Shown here in pieces: positions 50,760 through 62,685 of a DNA stretch of 64,000 nucleotides. The first letter of the stretch is position 1. Each line of letters starts with the position of its first letter. The notes under the pieces are model-generated. The model had not been told where the DNA came from. It did no database searches and saw only the letters and a list, made by a program, of their open reading frames with translations. The DNA is taken from positions 3,162,001 to 3,226,000 of the forward strand of contig NZ_JAAGOW010000001.1 in the NCBI RefSeq assembly GCF_010499245.1, read 5' to 3'. The stretch comes from Variovorax sp. WS11 (GTDB taxonomy: Bacteria; Pseudomonadota; Gammaproteobacteria; Burkholderiales; Burkholderiaceae_C). The translations under genes were made by a program, and so were the position numbers.

Positions 50760-51409
50760 TGCTGTTTCTGCCCGACGGCTTCTGGCATTCGATCACCTGG
50801 TTCGGTGACAGCGGCTTCCTGCTGCCGGTCGCGGCCTGGATCGCCGTTTGGCTGGGCGTGCGGACGGTCACGCGGCCGATCGCATGGCGCTGGCTCGTGC
50901 TGTTCGGCTCCGCCGGCGCCCTGGTGGCGGCTTCCAAGATCGCCTTCATGGGCTGGGGCATCGGCAGCGCGATGCTCAACTTCACCGGCATCAGCGGCCA
51001 CACCATGCTCTCGGCCAGCGTCTGGCCGGTCGCCTTCTGGCTGGTCGCCGCGCACTGGGAGCCGCGCGTGCGCGCCTCCGCCGCCACGCTCGGCTGGGTC
51101 TTCGCCGGGCTCATCGGGCTGTCGAGGCTGGCGATCTACGCGCACTCCAAGTCGGAGGTGGCGGCCGGGTTCGCACTGGGCGCGGCGGTCAGTGCGCTCT
51201 TCCTGTGGCGGCAGTACCACCGGCCGCCGCGGCTTCACTGGGTCTTGCTGCTGATCAGCATCGTCTCGCCGCTGCTGTTCCTGCGTCCCGGAACGCCGGC
51301 GCCCACGCAAGATGCGCTCGGGCTGCTCGCCGTGCGGCTGGCCGGCACCGAGCGGCCCTTCACGCGCGAAGACCTGTTGCGGCGCCGGCAGCGCATCGGT
51401 ATCGATTGA
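50759..51409 (+). CDS. PAP2-family membrane phosphatase
   Basis: The 216-residue protein has about six membrane helices. PAP2 motif 2 is SGHTM, and motif 3 reads SRLAIYAHSKSEVAAG, with Glu where the family usually has Asp. Motif 1 is weak (SKIAFMG). PAP2 enzymes dephosphorylate phosphatidate, undecaprenyl-diphosphate or related lipids. It overlaps the acyltransferase gene by one base (TGATG), so the two are translated together. Confidence 0.8.
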   Translation: MLFLPDGFWHSITWFGDSGFLLPVAAWIAVWLGVRTVTRPIAWRWLVLFGSAGALVAASKIAFMGWGIGSAMLNFTGISGHTMLSASVWPVAFWLVAAHWEPRVRASAATLGWVFAGLIGLSRLAIYAHSKSEVAAGFALGAAVSALFLWRQYHRPPRLHWVLLLISIVSPLLFLRPGTPAPTQDALGLLAVRLAGTERPFTREDLLRRRQRIGID

Positions 51410-51512
51410 AGATACCCGTGGCGGCTAGATCCGCCACCGGTGCAGGAATTTGAACCCCGCAGCGAAGGCGCGAACCATCATCCGCGCACCTTCACTACGC
51501 CGCGAGGCATTC

Positions 51513-51998
51513 ATGCAACCCTCTGCACCCATCGTCTCCATCCAGCGCGACACCCGTGCCTGGCAGGTCCAAGTCTGGATCTCCTTCGGGATGGCCGTGT
51601 TCCTTTGCGCGACCGGCCTCGGCTGGCTGCCGGGGCAGGCGCTGGATCGGGCCTTCATGGTGATGGGCTACGTGTTCTGCCTGTCGGCCGCCTTCGTGCT
51701 GGCGAAGTTCGTGCGCGACAACCAGCACGGTGCGATCCCCGGTGCCGGCGACACGCCGATGTGGAAGCTAGTGGTCTGGGGCGGCTTCTTCACCGCCATG
51801 GGCCTGACCGGCTGGGGCCTCCTGCGCATGGAGATCGGCGAGACCTACAAGGCCTTCCTGGGAGTGAGCTGGCTCTTCCTGATCAGCAGCGCCTTCACGC
51901 TGGCCAAGACCCTGCGTGACCGCCACGAGGCCGACATCGCCGAAGCGCGCCTGCAGGGCCGCCGCGAAGCCCGCGCCGAAGCAGACCGCGGCGAATGA
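51513..51998 (+). CDS. YiaA/YiaB-type inner-membrane protein
   Basis: The 161-residue protein has four predicted membrane helices in two YiaA-like hairpins (VWISFGMAVFLCATGLGW, FMVMGYVFCLSAAFVLAKFV; WGGFFTAMGLTGWGL, FLGVSWLFLISSAFTLAKTL), each pair ending in a KxxRD(N/R) motif. A charged tail follows. YiaA-type proteins are linked to envelope stress but have no defined activity. ATG 51513 is preferred to an upstream frame start at 51450. Confidence 0.8.
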   Translation: MQPSAPIVSIQRDTRAWQVQVWISFGMAVFLCATGLGWLPGQALDRAFMVMGYVFCLSAAFVLAKFVRDNQHGAIPGAGDTPMWKLVVWGGFFTAMGLTGWGLLRMEIGETYKAFLGVSWLFLISSAFTLAKTLRDRHEADIAEARLQGRREARAEADRGE

Positions 51999-52039
51999 CA
52001 GCGCAACGCCTTCAAACCCCTCTTTCCGGAGAACACATC

Positions 52040-52498
52040 ATGAAGAAGTCCTTCGTCACGGCGTTGATCGCGGCCTGTGCCGCGCTGGCGGGCGTCGCCG
52101 CTCCGCTTCAGGTTCATGCGCAGAGCGAGGCCTCGGCTGCGCTGTCGATGCTGCCGGTGGCCTCCGTCGTCGGGACGGCCTCGCTGGCTGGCAGCGCGGC
52201 GAGCGCGGTGGTGGCCTTGCCGGCGGCACTGTCGGTGGCCGGGTCGACGCTCACGGTGGTGGCGGTCGAGGCCTCGGCAGACGGCACCGTCTATCTGCTG
52301 GAGCGTGCGTCCGACGGCGCCCGCGCGAGCGTCAAGGTGCTGGGCCGTGCCGTCCATGGCAGCGCGGTCGTGGCCGGCACCGTGGTGACCGTCAGCGTGA
52401 TCGGCACCGGCGTCGTGCTGTCGGCGGCCGGCGAGGTGCTGGCCTTCTTGCCCAACGCGATCGGCCGCGCGCTGCTCTACAACGAGAGGCTGTCGTGA
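52040..52498 (+). CDS. Small secreted or membrane-associated Ala/Val-rich protein
   Basis: The 152-residue protein has a signal peptide (VTALIAACAALAGVAAP, cleaved near VHAQS). Two hydrophobic stretches rich in Ala, Val and Ser follow (VVALPAALSVAGSTLTVVAV; SAVVAGTVVTVSVIGTGVVL), which could span the membrane. No family is recognised. Its TGA overlaps the GTG start of the DUF2145 gene, so they are translationally coupled and probably act together. Confidence 0.7.
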   Translation: MKKSFVTALIAACAALAGVAAPLQVHAQSEASAALSMLPVASVVGTASLAGSAASAVVALPAALSVAGSTLTVVAVEASADGTVYLLERASDGARASVKVLGRAVHGSAVVAGTVVTVSVIGTGVVLSAAGEVLAFLPNAIGRALLYNERLS

Positions 52499-53379
52499 AG
52501 CGCATCCCCACCAACTTCGGCAGCTACGAGATCGAGTACCGAAGCCGCGTCCCGCGCGCACGTCGCGGGCTGCGGGCGGTGATGCACCTGATCGCGGCCG
52601 CGCTGGCGGTGGTGCTGGCCGGACTCTTCCTGTTCCCGCTCAACGCGCACGCCGGCCGATCCTGCGAGGAGCACCGGCCGAACGCGGCCTCGATCATCAA
52701 GGGCATGGAGCTCGCTCAGCGCACGGCGCAGCAGCTCGACGCCAGCGGCGCGCAGGTGGTGCTGCTGGCGCGGGCCGGGCAGGACCTGGGCAAGTACGGG
52801 CTGCGCTACTCGCACATGGGCCTGGCCTACAAGACCGAGGGGGGCGCCTGGCGCGTGGTGCACAAGCTGAACCAGTGCAACGCGGCGACGGCGGCGGTCT
52901 ACCGCCAGGGGCTGGGCGAGTTCTTCCTCGACGACCTGTGGCGCAACGAGGCCGCCTGGGTGGTGCCTACACCCGCCGTGCAGGCGCAGCTGCGGGCAGC
53001 GCTCGAAGAATCGCCCGCGCGCATCACGCGGCTGCACGTCCCCTCCTACAGCATCGTGAGCTATGCCTGGGGCGACCGGTACCAGCAGTCGAATCAGTGG
53101 GCGATCGAGACGCTGGCCGCGGCGATGGAGCCCGCGACGATCCGCACGCGCGGGCAGGCGCAGGCCTGGCTGAAGTTCAAGGGCTACGAGCCCACCACGC
53201 TCAAGCTCGGGCCGTTGACGCGCCTGGGCGGCCGCGTCAGCACGGCCAATGTGGCCTTCGACGACCATCCCAACGAGAAACGTTTTTCCGACCGCATCGA
53301 GACCGTCACGGTCGACTCGGTCTTCACCTGGATGCCCCGCGTGGGACTCAGCGCGGCGCCGGTGGCACTGCGCCTATGA
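52495..53379 (+). CDS. DUF2145-family protein
   Basis: A 294-residue protein starts at GTG 52495. After a membrane segment (LIAAALAVVLAGLFLFPLNA) it matches the DUF2145 pattern: GRSCEEHRPNAASI, LARAGQDLGKYGLRYSHMGL, WRVVHKLNQCNA, FFLDDLWRNEAAWVVPTP and SNQWAIETLAAAM. Family function is unknown; the conserved His and Cys pattern would suit a hydrolase of papain-like type, but that is a guess. It should face the periplasm. It overlaps both neighbours (GTGA upstream, ATGA downstream). Confidence 0.82.
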   Translation: MKRIPTNFGSYEIEYRSRVPRARRGLRAVMHLIAAALAVVLAGLFLFPLNAHAGRSCEEHRPNAASIIKGMELAQRTAQQLDASGAQVVLLARAGQDLGKYGLRYSHMGLAYKTEGGAWRVVHKLNQCNAATAAVYRQGLGEFFLDDLWRNEAAWVVPTPAVQAQLRAALEESPARITRLHVPSYSIVSYAWGDRYQQSNQWAIETLAAAMEPATIRTRGQAQAWLKFKGYEPTTLKLGPLTRLGGRVSTANVAFDDHPNEKRFSDRIETVTVDSVFTWMPRVGLSAAPVALRL

Positions 53380-54842
53380 GGTCGCCGCCGCGCGTGCACA
53401 CCGATCGCAGCCTGGGGGCAGACGAACCCCTGGTATCGCGTCGGACCGTGCTCGCGACGGCGTTGGCCGGGGCCGGCCTGCTGCTGACCCCGGCCCGCGT
53501 CGTCCTTGGCGCAACGCCGTTCCTCGTCGAGAACGTCACGCGGCTCTACGCCGTGGAGGTCGCGCGTGTGCTGAGGCCGCGCTCGCGCGAAGCCGTTCGC
53601 GACGCGGTCCTTCAATGGCCTGCACGGATCGCGGTGGGCGGTGGGCGCTATTCGATGGGCGGGCAGGTGGCGGTCGCCGGCGGCTTGCATCTCGACATGC
53701 GTGAAATGAATCGCCTGGTGTGGTTGCGCTCCGAGACGAAGACGGTGCGCGTGCAGGCGGGCATGCGCTGGCGCGATCTGCAGGATCTCATCGACCCGCA
53801 TCAGTTGTCGGTCCGGACCATGCAGAGCTACGCCAACTTCACCATCGGGGGCTCGGTGTCGGTGAACGCCCATGGCCGCTATGTCGGCCATGGCCCTCTC
53901 GGGCATTCGGTGCAGGCGCTGCAACTGGTGCTGGCGGACGGCGAGATCGTCGAGGCCGATCGGCGGACGCGGCCGGAGCTCTTCCGCGCCGCGATCGGCG
54001 GCTATGGCGCCATCGGCGTGATCACGGAGGTGGAACTCGCGCTGGACGACAACATGCGCATCGAGCGCTTCGTCACGAGCATGCCCTTGCAGGACTATCC
54101 CGCCTGGTTCGCGCGCGAAGTCAAGACCGGCAGCGGATATCTGCTGCACAACGCCGACCTGATGCCGCCCCACTTCGATACGGCCGTGGCCGTGAGCTGG
54201 CTTCGGTCCGAGAAGCCACTGACCGTGGCGGAGCGTCTGACTCCGCGCAATCGCAACTATCGGGTCGAGCAGAGCCTGATCTGGGCCGTGACCGAGCTTC
54301 CGAACGGCGATGCGCTGCAGCGCAAGTACGTCCGGCCGCTGCTCTTCGAGGGGCAGGCTGTGGTCTGGCGAAATCACGAGGCGAGCCTGGACCTTCGCTC
54401 GCTGGAGCCGGCGAGCCGCCGGGTATCCACCTACGCGCTCCAGGAGTACTTCGTTCCGACGCGGTGCTTCGGGCTCTTCGCGACCGAGATGATCCGGATC
54501 ATCCGGGAGCATCAGGCCAAGGTGCTGAACGTTTCGATCCGGCATTCGCCGCCCGACGAGCTGTCCCTGCTGTCTTGGGCCCGCGAGGAAGTTTTCTCGT
54601 TTGTCGTGTACTACAAGCAGCGCACCGACGTCCAAGGCCAGGAGCACGCCGGCCACTGGACCCGGGCGATGATCGACGCTGCCTTGAAATGCGATGGAAC
54701 CTACTACATGCCCTACCAGCTGCACGCGACCCCGGCGCAGTTTGCCGCGGCCTATCCGCAGGCCGATGCATTCCGCGCGGTGAAGCGCGTCGTTGACCCT
54801 GCGGGGCGCCTCTGCAACACGCTGTGGCAGCGATACCTTTGA
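53376..54842 (+). CDS. Tat-exported FAD-binding oxidoreductase (PCMH-type)
   Basis: The 488-residue flavoprotein has a twin-arginine signal (VSRRTVLATALAGAGLLLTP). The FAD domain carries RIAVGGGRYSMGGQVAVAGG and TIGGSVSVNAHGRYVGHG. The C-terminus has a VDPAGRLCNTLWQRYL end similar to aldonolactone oxidase and sugar-alcohol oxidase relatives. It should oxidise a substrate in the periplasm. Overlap of its ATG with the DUF2145 stop links it to that gene. The substrate is unknown. Confidence 0.85.
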   Translation: MRSPPRVHTDRSLGADEPLVSRRTVLATALAGAGLLLTPARVVLGATPFLVENVTRLYAVEVARVLRPRSREAVRDAVLQWPARIAVGGGRYSMGGQVAVAGGLHLDMREMNRLVWLRSETKTVRVQAGMRWRDLQDLIDPHQLSVRTMQSYANFTIGGSVSVNAHGRYVGHGPLGHSVQALQLVLADGEIVEADRRTRPELFRAAIGGYGAIGVITEVELALDDNMRIERFVTSMPLQDYPAWFAREVKTGSGYLLHNADLMPPHFDTAVAVSWLRSEKPLTVAERLTPRNRNYRVEQSLIWAVTELPNGDALQRKYVRPLLFEGQAVVWRNHEASLDLRSLEPASRRVSTYALQEYFVPTRCFGLFATEMIRIIREHQAKVLNVSIRHSPPDELSLLSWAREEVFSFVVYYKQRTDVQGQEHAGHWTRAMIDAALKCDGTYYMPYQLHATPAQFAAAYPQADAFRAVKRVVDPAGRLCNTLWQRYL

Positions 54843-54874
54843 ATCGACGACCTTTGATGAACCGGAGATATTGA

Positions 54875-55978
54875 ATGAGCAGCAAATCCCTGCGCCTGTC
54901 GGAGAAGTGGTTCCGCCGCGGCCTGTGGGTGGTGGCCCTGGTGTTCGCGACCTTCCTGATCGGACTGGGCAGCACGATCGTCGGCGACCTGCCGCGGGTC
55001 GAGCGCACGCTGACGCTCGACGACTTCATCGACCGTCCGGCAGCCGAGCCGCTGCGCCAGACCATCCGGACCAGCCAGCGCACCGAGCAGGAGGCCACGC
55101 GCGAGCGCGAGCAGGCCGAGCTTGCGCTCCTGGCCGCGCAGCAGGCCAGCCGCACTTCGCGTGAGACCTTCGGCAACTGGCTGGCGACGCGGCGCGTGAC
55201 CGCGCAGCCCGACCAGGACACCGAGCTCATCGGCCGCACCAAGGCGCTCGATGCGCTGAAGACCAAGGAGAACGAAGCCGAACGCGCCGTCGGGGCGCAG
55301 CGCCAGATCGCGCTCGATGCCCGCCAGGCCCGCCAGAGCGCGCAAGAAAAGCTCGCCGTCCTCGAAGAGGCGGCGCGCAAGGCGCTCGAGGCGGAGAATC
55401 GGCGCGTCGAACTGCGCGTGTTCGCCTACCGGCTCGCGCTGACCCTGCCGCTGCTGGTGGTCGCGGGCTGGCTGTTCGCGAAGAAGCGCAAGAGCACCTG
55501 GTGGCCTTTCGTCTGGGGCTTCATCTTCTTCGCGCTGTTCGCCTTCTTCGTCGAGCTGGTGCCCTACCTGCCGAGCTATGGGGGCTATGTGCGCTACGCG
55601 GTGGGCATCGTGCTGACCGTGCTGGTGGGGCGCTACGCGATCATCGCGCTCAACCGCTACCTCGCGCGCCAGAAGCTGGCCGAGGCGCAGCCGGACACCG
55701 TCCGGCGCAACGAGCTGAGCTACGACACCGCGCTGGCGCGCCTGGCCAAGAGCGTCTGTCCGGGTTGCGAGCGGCCGGTGGATCTCAAGAACACCGAGAT
55801 CGACTTCTGCCCGCACTGCGGCATCGGCCTGTTCGACCACTGCCGCGCGTGCAAGGCACGCAAGAGCGCCTTCTCTCGTTTCTGCCATGCTTGCGGGACC
55901 GTCGCGGCATCGCCGCCGAGCGACGGCCTGCCGGATTCGTTCACAGCTTCTCAGGTCCAGCCGGCATCCACCACGTAG
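54875..55978 (+). CDS. Membrane protein with coiled coil and C-terminal zinc ribbon
   Basis: The 367-residue protein has an N-terminal membrane helix (GLWVVALVFATFLIGLGS), a long Glu/Ala/Arg coiled coil (about 70-185) and two or three more membrane helices (ALTLPLLVVAGWLF; FVWGFIFFALFAFFVEL). A cytoplasmic zinc ribbon ends it, with CPGCER, CPHCG, CRACKA and CHACG. No enzymatic motif is visible; a regulatory or scaffolding role is possible. GGAGATATTGA precedes ATG 54875. Its 3' end overlaps the convergent SDR gene by 28 bp. Confidence 0.78.
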   Translation: MSSKSLRLSEKWFRRGLWVVALVFATFLIGLGSTIVGDLPRVERTLTLDDFIDRPAAEPLRQTIRTSQRTEQEATREREQAELALLAAQQASRTSRETFGNWLATRRVTAQPDQDTELIGRTKALDALKTKENEAERAVGAQRQIALDARQARQSAQEKLAVLEEAARKALEAENRRVELRVFAYRLALTLPLLVVAGWLFAKKRKSTWWPFVWGFIFFALFAFFVELVPYLPSYGGYVRYAVGIVLTVLVGRYAIIALNRYLARQKLAEAQPDTVRRNELSYDTALARLAKSVCPGCERPVDLKNTEIDFCPHCGIGLFDHCRACKARKSAFSRFCHACGTVAASPPSDGLPDSFTASQVQPASTT

Positions 55979-56727
55979 TCCTGCGCGCTGCACATCCTCG
56001 AATCGTCAGCCGCGAGGAAGAGCGCCATGCTGGCGATGTCCTGCGCCATCACGCGGCCCGGCAGGCATTGGGCGGCGTCGATCTGGATCTCGGACTCGGG
56101 CTTGACCCACAGCTTCAGCTGACGCTCGGTCATCACCCAGCCCGGCACGATGGAGTTGACGCGGATGTTGGCCTTGCCGAGGTCGCGCGCGAGCGAACGC
56201 GTGAGGCCGCGCGCCGCAGCCTTGCAGGCTTGGTAGACCGGGTAGCCGGCGCCCTTGATCATCCAGCTGATCGAGCCGAAGTTGATGATCGAGCCACCGC
56301 CGGCTGCGCGCATGTCGTCCGCCACGGCCTGCGCAGCGAAGAACTGGTGCTTGAAGTTGATCGCCACCAGCGCATCGAAGTCCTCGCTCGTGACATCGGC
56401 CATCTCATGGCGGCGGTCGTTGGCGGCGTTGTTGAGCAGCGCGCGGATCGGCCCGAAGCGCGCGCGCACCGCAGCGATGGCCGCCTGTAGTGCGCCGACA
56501 TCGGTGACGTCGCACGCATGGAACAGCACTTCGTTGTCGCCCTGCAGCGTGGCCGCCAGTGCCTGGCCAGCCGCGGCATCGATGTCGCAGAAGCCGACAT
56601 GCGCGCCTTGCGCATGGAAGGAGCGCACCAGCGCTTCGCCGATGCCGGTGGCGCCGCCGGAGATGAAGACGCTGCGGCCGGCGAGCGATGGATAGCGCGC
56701 CGAATAGGAGGAGTTCGTTGCCGTCAT
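55951..56727 (-). CDS. Short-chain dehydrogenase/reductase
   Basis: The 258-residue SDR has the coenzyme motif ISGGATGIGEALV, NAANDR in place of the usual NNAG, catalytic Ser in NFGSISW and the YxxxK pair YPVYQACKAA. The C-terminal MAQDIASMALFLAADDSRM segment is typical of SDRs acting on sugars or steroids. An acidic residue in FCDID after beta-2 indicates NAD preference. Substrate is unknown. Confidence 0.88.
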   Translation of the reverse strand: MTATNSSYSARYPSLAGRSVFISGGATGIGEALVRSFHAQGAHVGFCDIDAAAGQALAATLQGDNEVLFHACDVTDVGALQAAIAAVRARFGPIRALLNNAANDRRHEMADVTSEDFDALVAINFKHQFFAAQAVADDMRAAGGGSIINFGSISWMIKGAGYPVYQACKAAARGLTRSLARDLGKANIRVNSIVPGWVMTERQLKLWVKPESEIQIDAAQCLPGRVMAQDIASMALFLAADDSRMCSAQDYVVDAGWT

Positions 56728-56909
56728 GATCAGGGTCTGTGCGAGTGGAGGGAGCTGCGCGGCGGGCGCGGCCGAGTGATTCTCTACGCCGCAGATGGTG
56801 CGCGCCAGTCCGCACGCAGTCCTCGCGCGTGCGGCGTATGGCTTAGGTCGTGTTCCCGCGCGCGCGGCTTCTGGCTACGCTCGAAGCCTTCGATACGAGA
56901 CATGCAGCC

Positions 56910-57086
56910 ATGTTCAGCCAGCTCCTTCGCCGCCACGCCGCTGCCGGCCTTTACCTTGCATCGGTCGCTGCCGCCTTGTTGTCGGCGGCGAGCCTGGTCG
57001 CCTACGCAAAGGAGCCGGACGACATCCACCTGTTCGCGCCCTACAGCACGCCGCTGGCCTCCGAGACGACAGGCGCCGCAGAGTAG
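56910..57086 (+). CDS. Small putative membrane peptide
   Basis: A 58-residue frame starts at ATG 56910 (MFSQLLRRHAAAG) and has one hydrophobic helix (GLYLASVAAALLSAASLVAYA) followed by a polar tail. It lies alone between SDR and tgt. A GTG at 56850 could extend it by 20 residues. Coding is supported only by the membrane-helix pattern. Confidence 0.4.
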   Translation: MFSQLLRRHAAAGLYLASVAAALLSAASLVAYAKEPDDIHLFAPYSTPLASETTGAAE

Positions 57087-57087
57087 C

Positions 57088-59315
<2,228 letters not shown>

Positions 59316-59396
59316 GAATCTTGAGGGCCGGACGGGCCCGTGCCAAGGAGGCGAGAGAAAGGGAAGGGAGGCCGAAGAGGCGGGCAGAATTGTCCC

Positions 59397-61499
59397 ATGC
59401 CCGCCGCCGCCAAGTCCTTGCCCCCGGAAAAGCCCGTCGCGGCGCCAGGCACCGGCCTGAGCGCGGTGCAGCGCGCGCTGCGCAAGCTGGGCCTGGTGCG
59501 CGACATCGACTTCGCGCTCTACCTGCCGATGCGCTATGAAGACGAGACCCGCATCGTGCGCCTGGCCGACACACGCGACGGCGACATGGCGCAGATCGAG
59601 GCGGTTGTGACCGAGAGCGAGGTGGTCTTTCGCCCCCGCCGCCAGCTGATGGTGACGGTGGACGACGGCAGCGACACCTGCCAGCTGCGCTTCTTCAATT
59701 TCTATCCCTCGCAGCAGAAGCAGCTGGCGGTGGGCGCGCGGGTGCGCGTGCGCGGCGAGGTGCGGGGCGGCTTCGTCGGGCGGCAGATGATGCATCCGAA
59801 CGTCAAGGCCGCGGGCACCGAGCTGCCGCAGGCGTTGACGCCGGTGTACTCGACCGTCGCGGGCCTGCCGCAGCCGCTGCTGCGGCGCGAGGTGCGTTCC
59901 GGCCTGGCGCGGGCGGTGCTCGACGAGACCATTCCCGCGGGGCTCGCGCCGCAGGGGGCTTGGGATCTGCGGGGTGCGCTTCATTTCCTGCACTACCCGG
60001 CGCCCGACGTCGCGATGGCCACGCTCGAAGACCACAGCCATCCGGCCTGGCAGCGGCTCAAGGCCGACGAACTACTGGCGCAGCAGCTGTCGCAGCTGCA
60101 GGCGAGGCGGGCTCGCGGCGCGCAGCGGGCGCCGGTGCTGTCGATGGCTGCCTCGACGGATTCGCTCGGCGAGGCGCTGCGGGCCGTCCTCCCGTTTGCG
60201 CTGACCGGCGCCCAGCAGCGCGTGGTGGAGGAGATCGTCCGCGACCTCGCGCGCGAAGTGCCGATGCACCGGCTGCTGCAGGGCGACGTGGGCTCGGGGA
60301 AGACCGTGGTGGCCGCGCTTGCCGCCGCGCGCTGCATTGACGCGGGCCACCAGTGCGCGCTGATGGCGCCCACCGAGATCCTGGCCGCGCAGCATTTCGG
60401 CAAACTGGTCGGCTGGCTCGATCCGCTGCTGGCCGAGCGTGGCCTGCGGGTGGCCTGGCTCACCGGCAGCCAGAAGAAGAAGGAGCGCGACGCCATGTCG
60501 GCCGCGGTCGAGAGCGGCGAGGCCGCGCTGGTGATCGGCACGCATGCGGTGATCTCGGAGAAGGTGCGCTTCCGCCAGCTGGCGCTCGCCATCATCGACG
60601 AGCAGCACCGCTTCGGCGTCGCCCAGCGCCTGGCGCTGCGCGGCAAGGCCGGGGCACAGCTGGAGCCGCATCTGCTCATGATGAGCGCCACCCCGATCCC
60701 GCGCACGCTGGCGATGAGCTACTACGCCGACCTCGACGTCTCCACCCTCGACGAGCTGCCGCCGGGCCGCACGCCCATCGTCACCAAGCTGGTGGCCGAT
60801 CACCGGCGCGACGAGGTCGTCGATCGCATCCGCGTCCAACTGGAACAGGGCCGGCAGGTCTACTGGGTCTGCCCCCTGATCGAGGAGAGCGAGGCGATCG
60901 ACCTGCGCAACGCGACCGAGACGCGCGACGAATTGGCCGACGCGCTCGGCGAGGAAGTGGGCGTCGGGCTCCTGCATTCGCGCATGCCGACAGCCGAGAA
61001 GCAGGCGGTGATGGAGGCGTTCACCGCGAACCGGTTGCAGGTGCTGGTCAGTACCACCGTGATCGAGGTCGGCGTCGACGTGCCCAATGCCTCGCTGATG
61101 GTGATCGAGCATGCCGAGCGCTTCGGCCTCTCGCAGCTGCACCAGCTGCGCGGCCGGGTCGGGCGCGGCGCGGCGGCCTCGGCCTGCGTGCTGCTCTACG
61201 CGCCGAACGAGGGCGGCCGCGTCGGCGAGGCGGCGCGGGCGCGGCTCAAGGCCATGGCGGAGACCAGCGACGGCTTCGAGATCGCACGGCGCGACCTCGA
61301 CATCCGCGGCCCCGGCGAATTCCTCGGTGCGCGCCAGTCGGGCGCGCCGCTGCTGCGCTTTGCGGACCTCAGCACCGATGTCCTGCTGCTCGACTGGGCG
61401 CGCGAGCTCGCGCCGCGCATGCTCGACCGCCACCGTGCGCTGGCCGAGAAGCATGTGGACCGCTGGCTGGGCAGCAAGGCCGAATACCTCAAAGCCTGA
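59397..61499 (+). CDS. recG: ATP-dependent DNA helicase RecG
   Basis: The 700-residue helicase rescues stalled replication forks and processes branched DNA. The N-terminal wedge domain includes an OB fold ([20 protein letters not shown]). Helicase motifs are [11 protein letters not shown] (Walker A), DEQHRFG (motif II), [11 protein letters not shown] (III) and QLRGRVGRG (VI). The C-terminal TRG-like segment is present ([12 protein letters not shown]). ATG 59397 is used; the upstream in-frame start at 59340 is basic and not conserved. It precedes oxyR by 65 bp. Confidence 0.97.
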   Translation: MPAAAKSLPPEKPVAAPGTGLSAVQRALRKLGLVRDIDFALYLPMRYEDETRIVRLADTRDGDMAQIEAVVTESEVVFRPRRQLMVTVDDGSDTCQLRFFNFYPSQQKQLAVGARVRVRGEVRGGFVGRQMMHPNVKAAGTELPQALTPVYSTVAGLPQPLLRREVRSGLARAVLDETIPAGLAPQGAWDLRGALHFLHYPAPDVAMATLEDHSHPAWQRLKADELLAQQLSQLQARRARGAQRAPVLSMAASTDSLGEALRAVLPFALTGAQQRVVEEIVRDLAREVPMHRLLQGDVGSGKTVVAALAAARCIDAGHQCALMAPTEILAAQHFGKLVGWLDPLLAERGLRVAWLTGSQKKKERDAMSAAVESGEAALVIGTHAVISEKVRFRQLALAIIDEQHRFGVAQRLALRGKAGAQLEPHLLMMSATPIPRTLAMSYYADLDVSTLDELPPGRTPIVTKLVADHRRDEVVDRIRVQLEQGRQVYWVCPLIEESEAIDLRNATETRDELADALGEEVGVGLLHSRMPTAEKQAVMEAFTANRLQVLVSTTVIEVGVDVPNASLMVIEHAERFGLSQLHQLRGRVGRGAAASACVLLYAPNEGGRVGEAARARLKAMAETSDGFEIARRDLDIRGPGEFLGARQSGAPLLRFADLSTDVLLLDWARELAPRMLDRHRALAEKHVDRWLGSKAEYLKA

Positions 61500-61564
61500 G
61501 TGCGGGTCAATGCGCGATGCCCCCGGCACGCTTCGGGAGCTCTTGCGCATAATTGACGAAAGCT

Positions 61565-62536
61565 ATGACCCTCACGGAACTCAAATACATCGTTGCGGTC
61601 GCGCGTGAACGGCATTTCGGCAAGGCGGCCGAGGCCTGCTACGTCTCGCAGCCCACCCTCTCGGTCGCGATCAAGAAGCTGGAGGACGAGCTTGAGGTCA
61701 AGCTCTTCGAGCGCAGCGCGGGCGAGGTCACGGTCACGCCGCTGGGCGAGCAGATCGTGCAGCAGGCCCAGAGCGTGCTCGACCAGGCCGCCAGCATCAA
61801 GGAGATCGCCAAGCGCGGGAAGGACCCGCTGTCGGGGCCGCTCAATCTGGGCGTGATCTACACCATCGGCCCCTACCTGCTGCCCGACCTGGTGCGCCAG
61901 AACATCGCGCGCACGCCGCAGATGCCGCTGGTGCTTCAGGAGAACTTCACCGTCAAGCTGCTGGAGATGTTGCGTTCCGGCGAGATCGACTGCGCGATCA
62001 TGGCCGAGCCCTTCCCGGATACCGGACTCGCCGTGGCGCAGCTGTACGACGAGCCCTTCATGGCGGCCGTTCCCGTCCACCATCCGCTGGCGGAGCGCGA
62101 GTCCGTGAGCTCCGACGAGCTCAAGAAGGAGACCATGCTGCTGCTTGGCACGGGCCACTGCTTCCGTGACCACGTGCTCGAGGTCTGCCCGGAATTCGCC
62201 CGCTTCTCGAGCGATGCCGAGGGCATCCGCAAAAGCTTCGAGGGCTCTTCGCTGGAGACCATCAAACACATGGTGGCCGCCGGCATGGGCGTGACGCTGG
62301 TCCCGCGCCTGTCGGTGCCGGCCGATGCGCTCAAGCCCCGGGCCGCGAAGGGGCGCGGCAGGGAGCTCGAGCAGATCGTGCGCTACCTGCCGGTTCGCGA
62401 CCTCCAGGGCGGCGAGCCGCCGACGCGCCGCGTCGTGCTGGCCTGGCGTCGCAGCTTCACGCGCTACGAGGCCATCGCGGCTCTGCGCAATGCCATTTAT
62501 GCCTGCGAGCTGCCGGGCGTCAAGCGGCTTTCGTAG
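61565..62536 (+). CDS. oxyR: Hydrogen peroxide-sensing LysR regulator OxyR
   Basis: The 323-residue protein has the LysR helix-turn-helix (HFGKAAEACYVSQPTLSVAI) and, in its sensor domain, both redox cysteines at exactly the E. coli positions: Cys199 in GTGHCFRD and Cys208 in LEVCPEF. Oxidation to a disulfide activates transcription of peroxide defence genes. The dps gene 149 bp downstream is a probable target. ATG 61565 is preferred to the TTG at 61553. The recG-oxyR order is common in Burkholderiales. Confidence 0.96.
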   Translation: MTLTELKYIVAVARERHFGKAAEACYVSQPTLSVAIKKLEDELEVKLFERSAGEVTVTPLGEQIVQQAQSVLDQAASIKEIAKRGKDPLSGPLNLGVIYTIGPYLLPDLVRQNIARTPQMPLVLQENFTVKLLEMLRSGEIDCAIMAEPFPDTGLAVAQLYDEPFMAAVPVHHPLAERESVSSDELKKETMLLLGTGHCFRDHVLEVCPEFARFSSDAEGIRKSFEGSSLETIKHMVAAGMGVTLVPRLSVPADALKPRAAKGRGRELEQIVRYLPVRDLQGGEPPTRRVVLAWRRSFTRYEAIAALRNAIYACELPGVKRLS

Positions 62537-62685
62537 CAGCAGCGATAGCCGAAAGTCGAGCCATCGGCCTACGCTTTCGAACAGGTCCGGCGCAATCGCT
62601 GCGATAGAGTGCGGCTGTTGCGAAGCCAGCGTCCGGCTTCTAAAGTTTTGACCAGTTCAACAACCTCGAAGAAAGAACTTTCGCC

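Noticed and set aside
62537..62685. A defined OxyR binding site before dps
   Set aside because: GATAG half-sites occur twice but the full ATAG-N7-CTAT pattern is not present, so no site was annotated.
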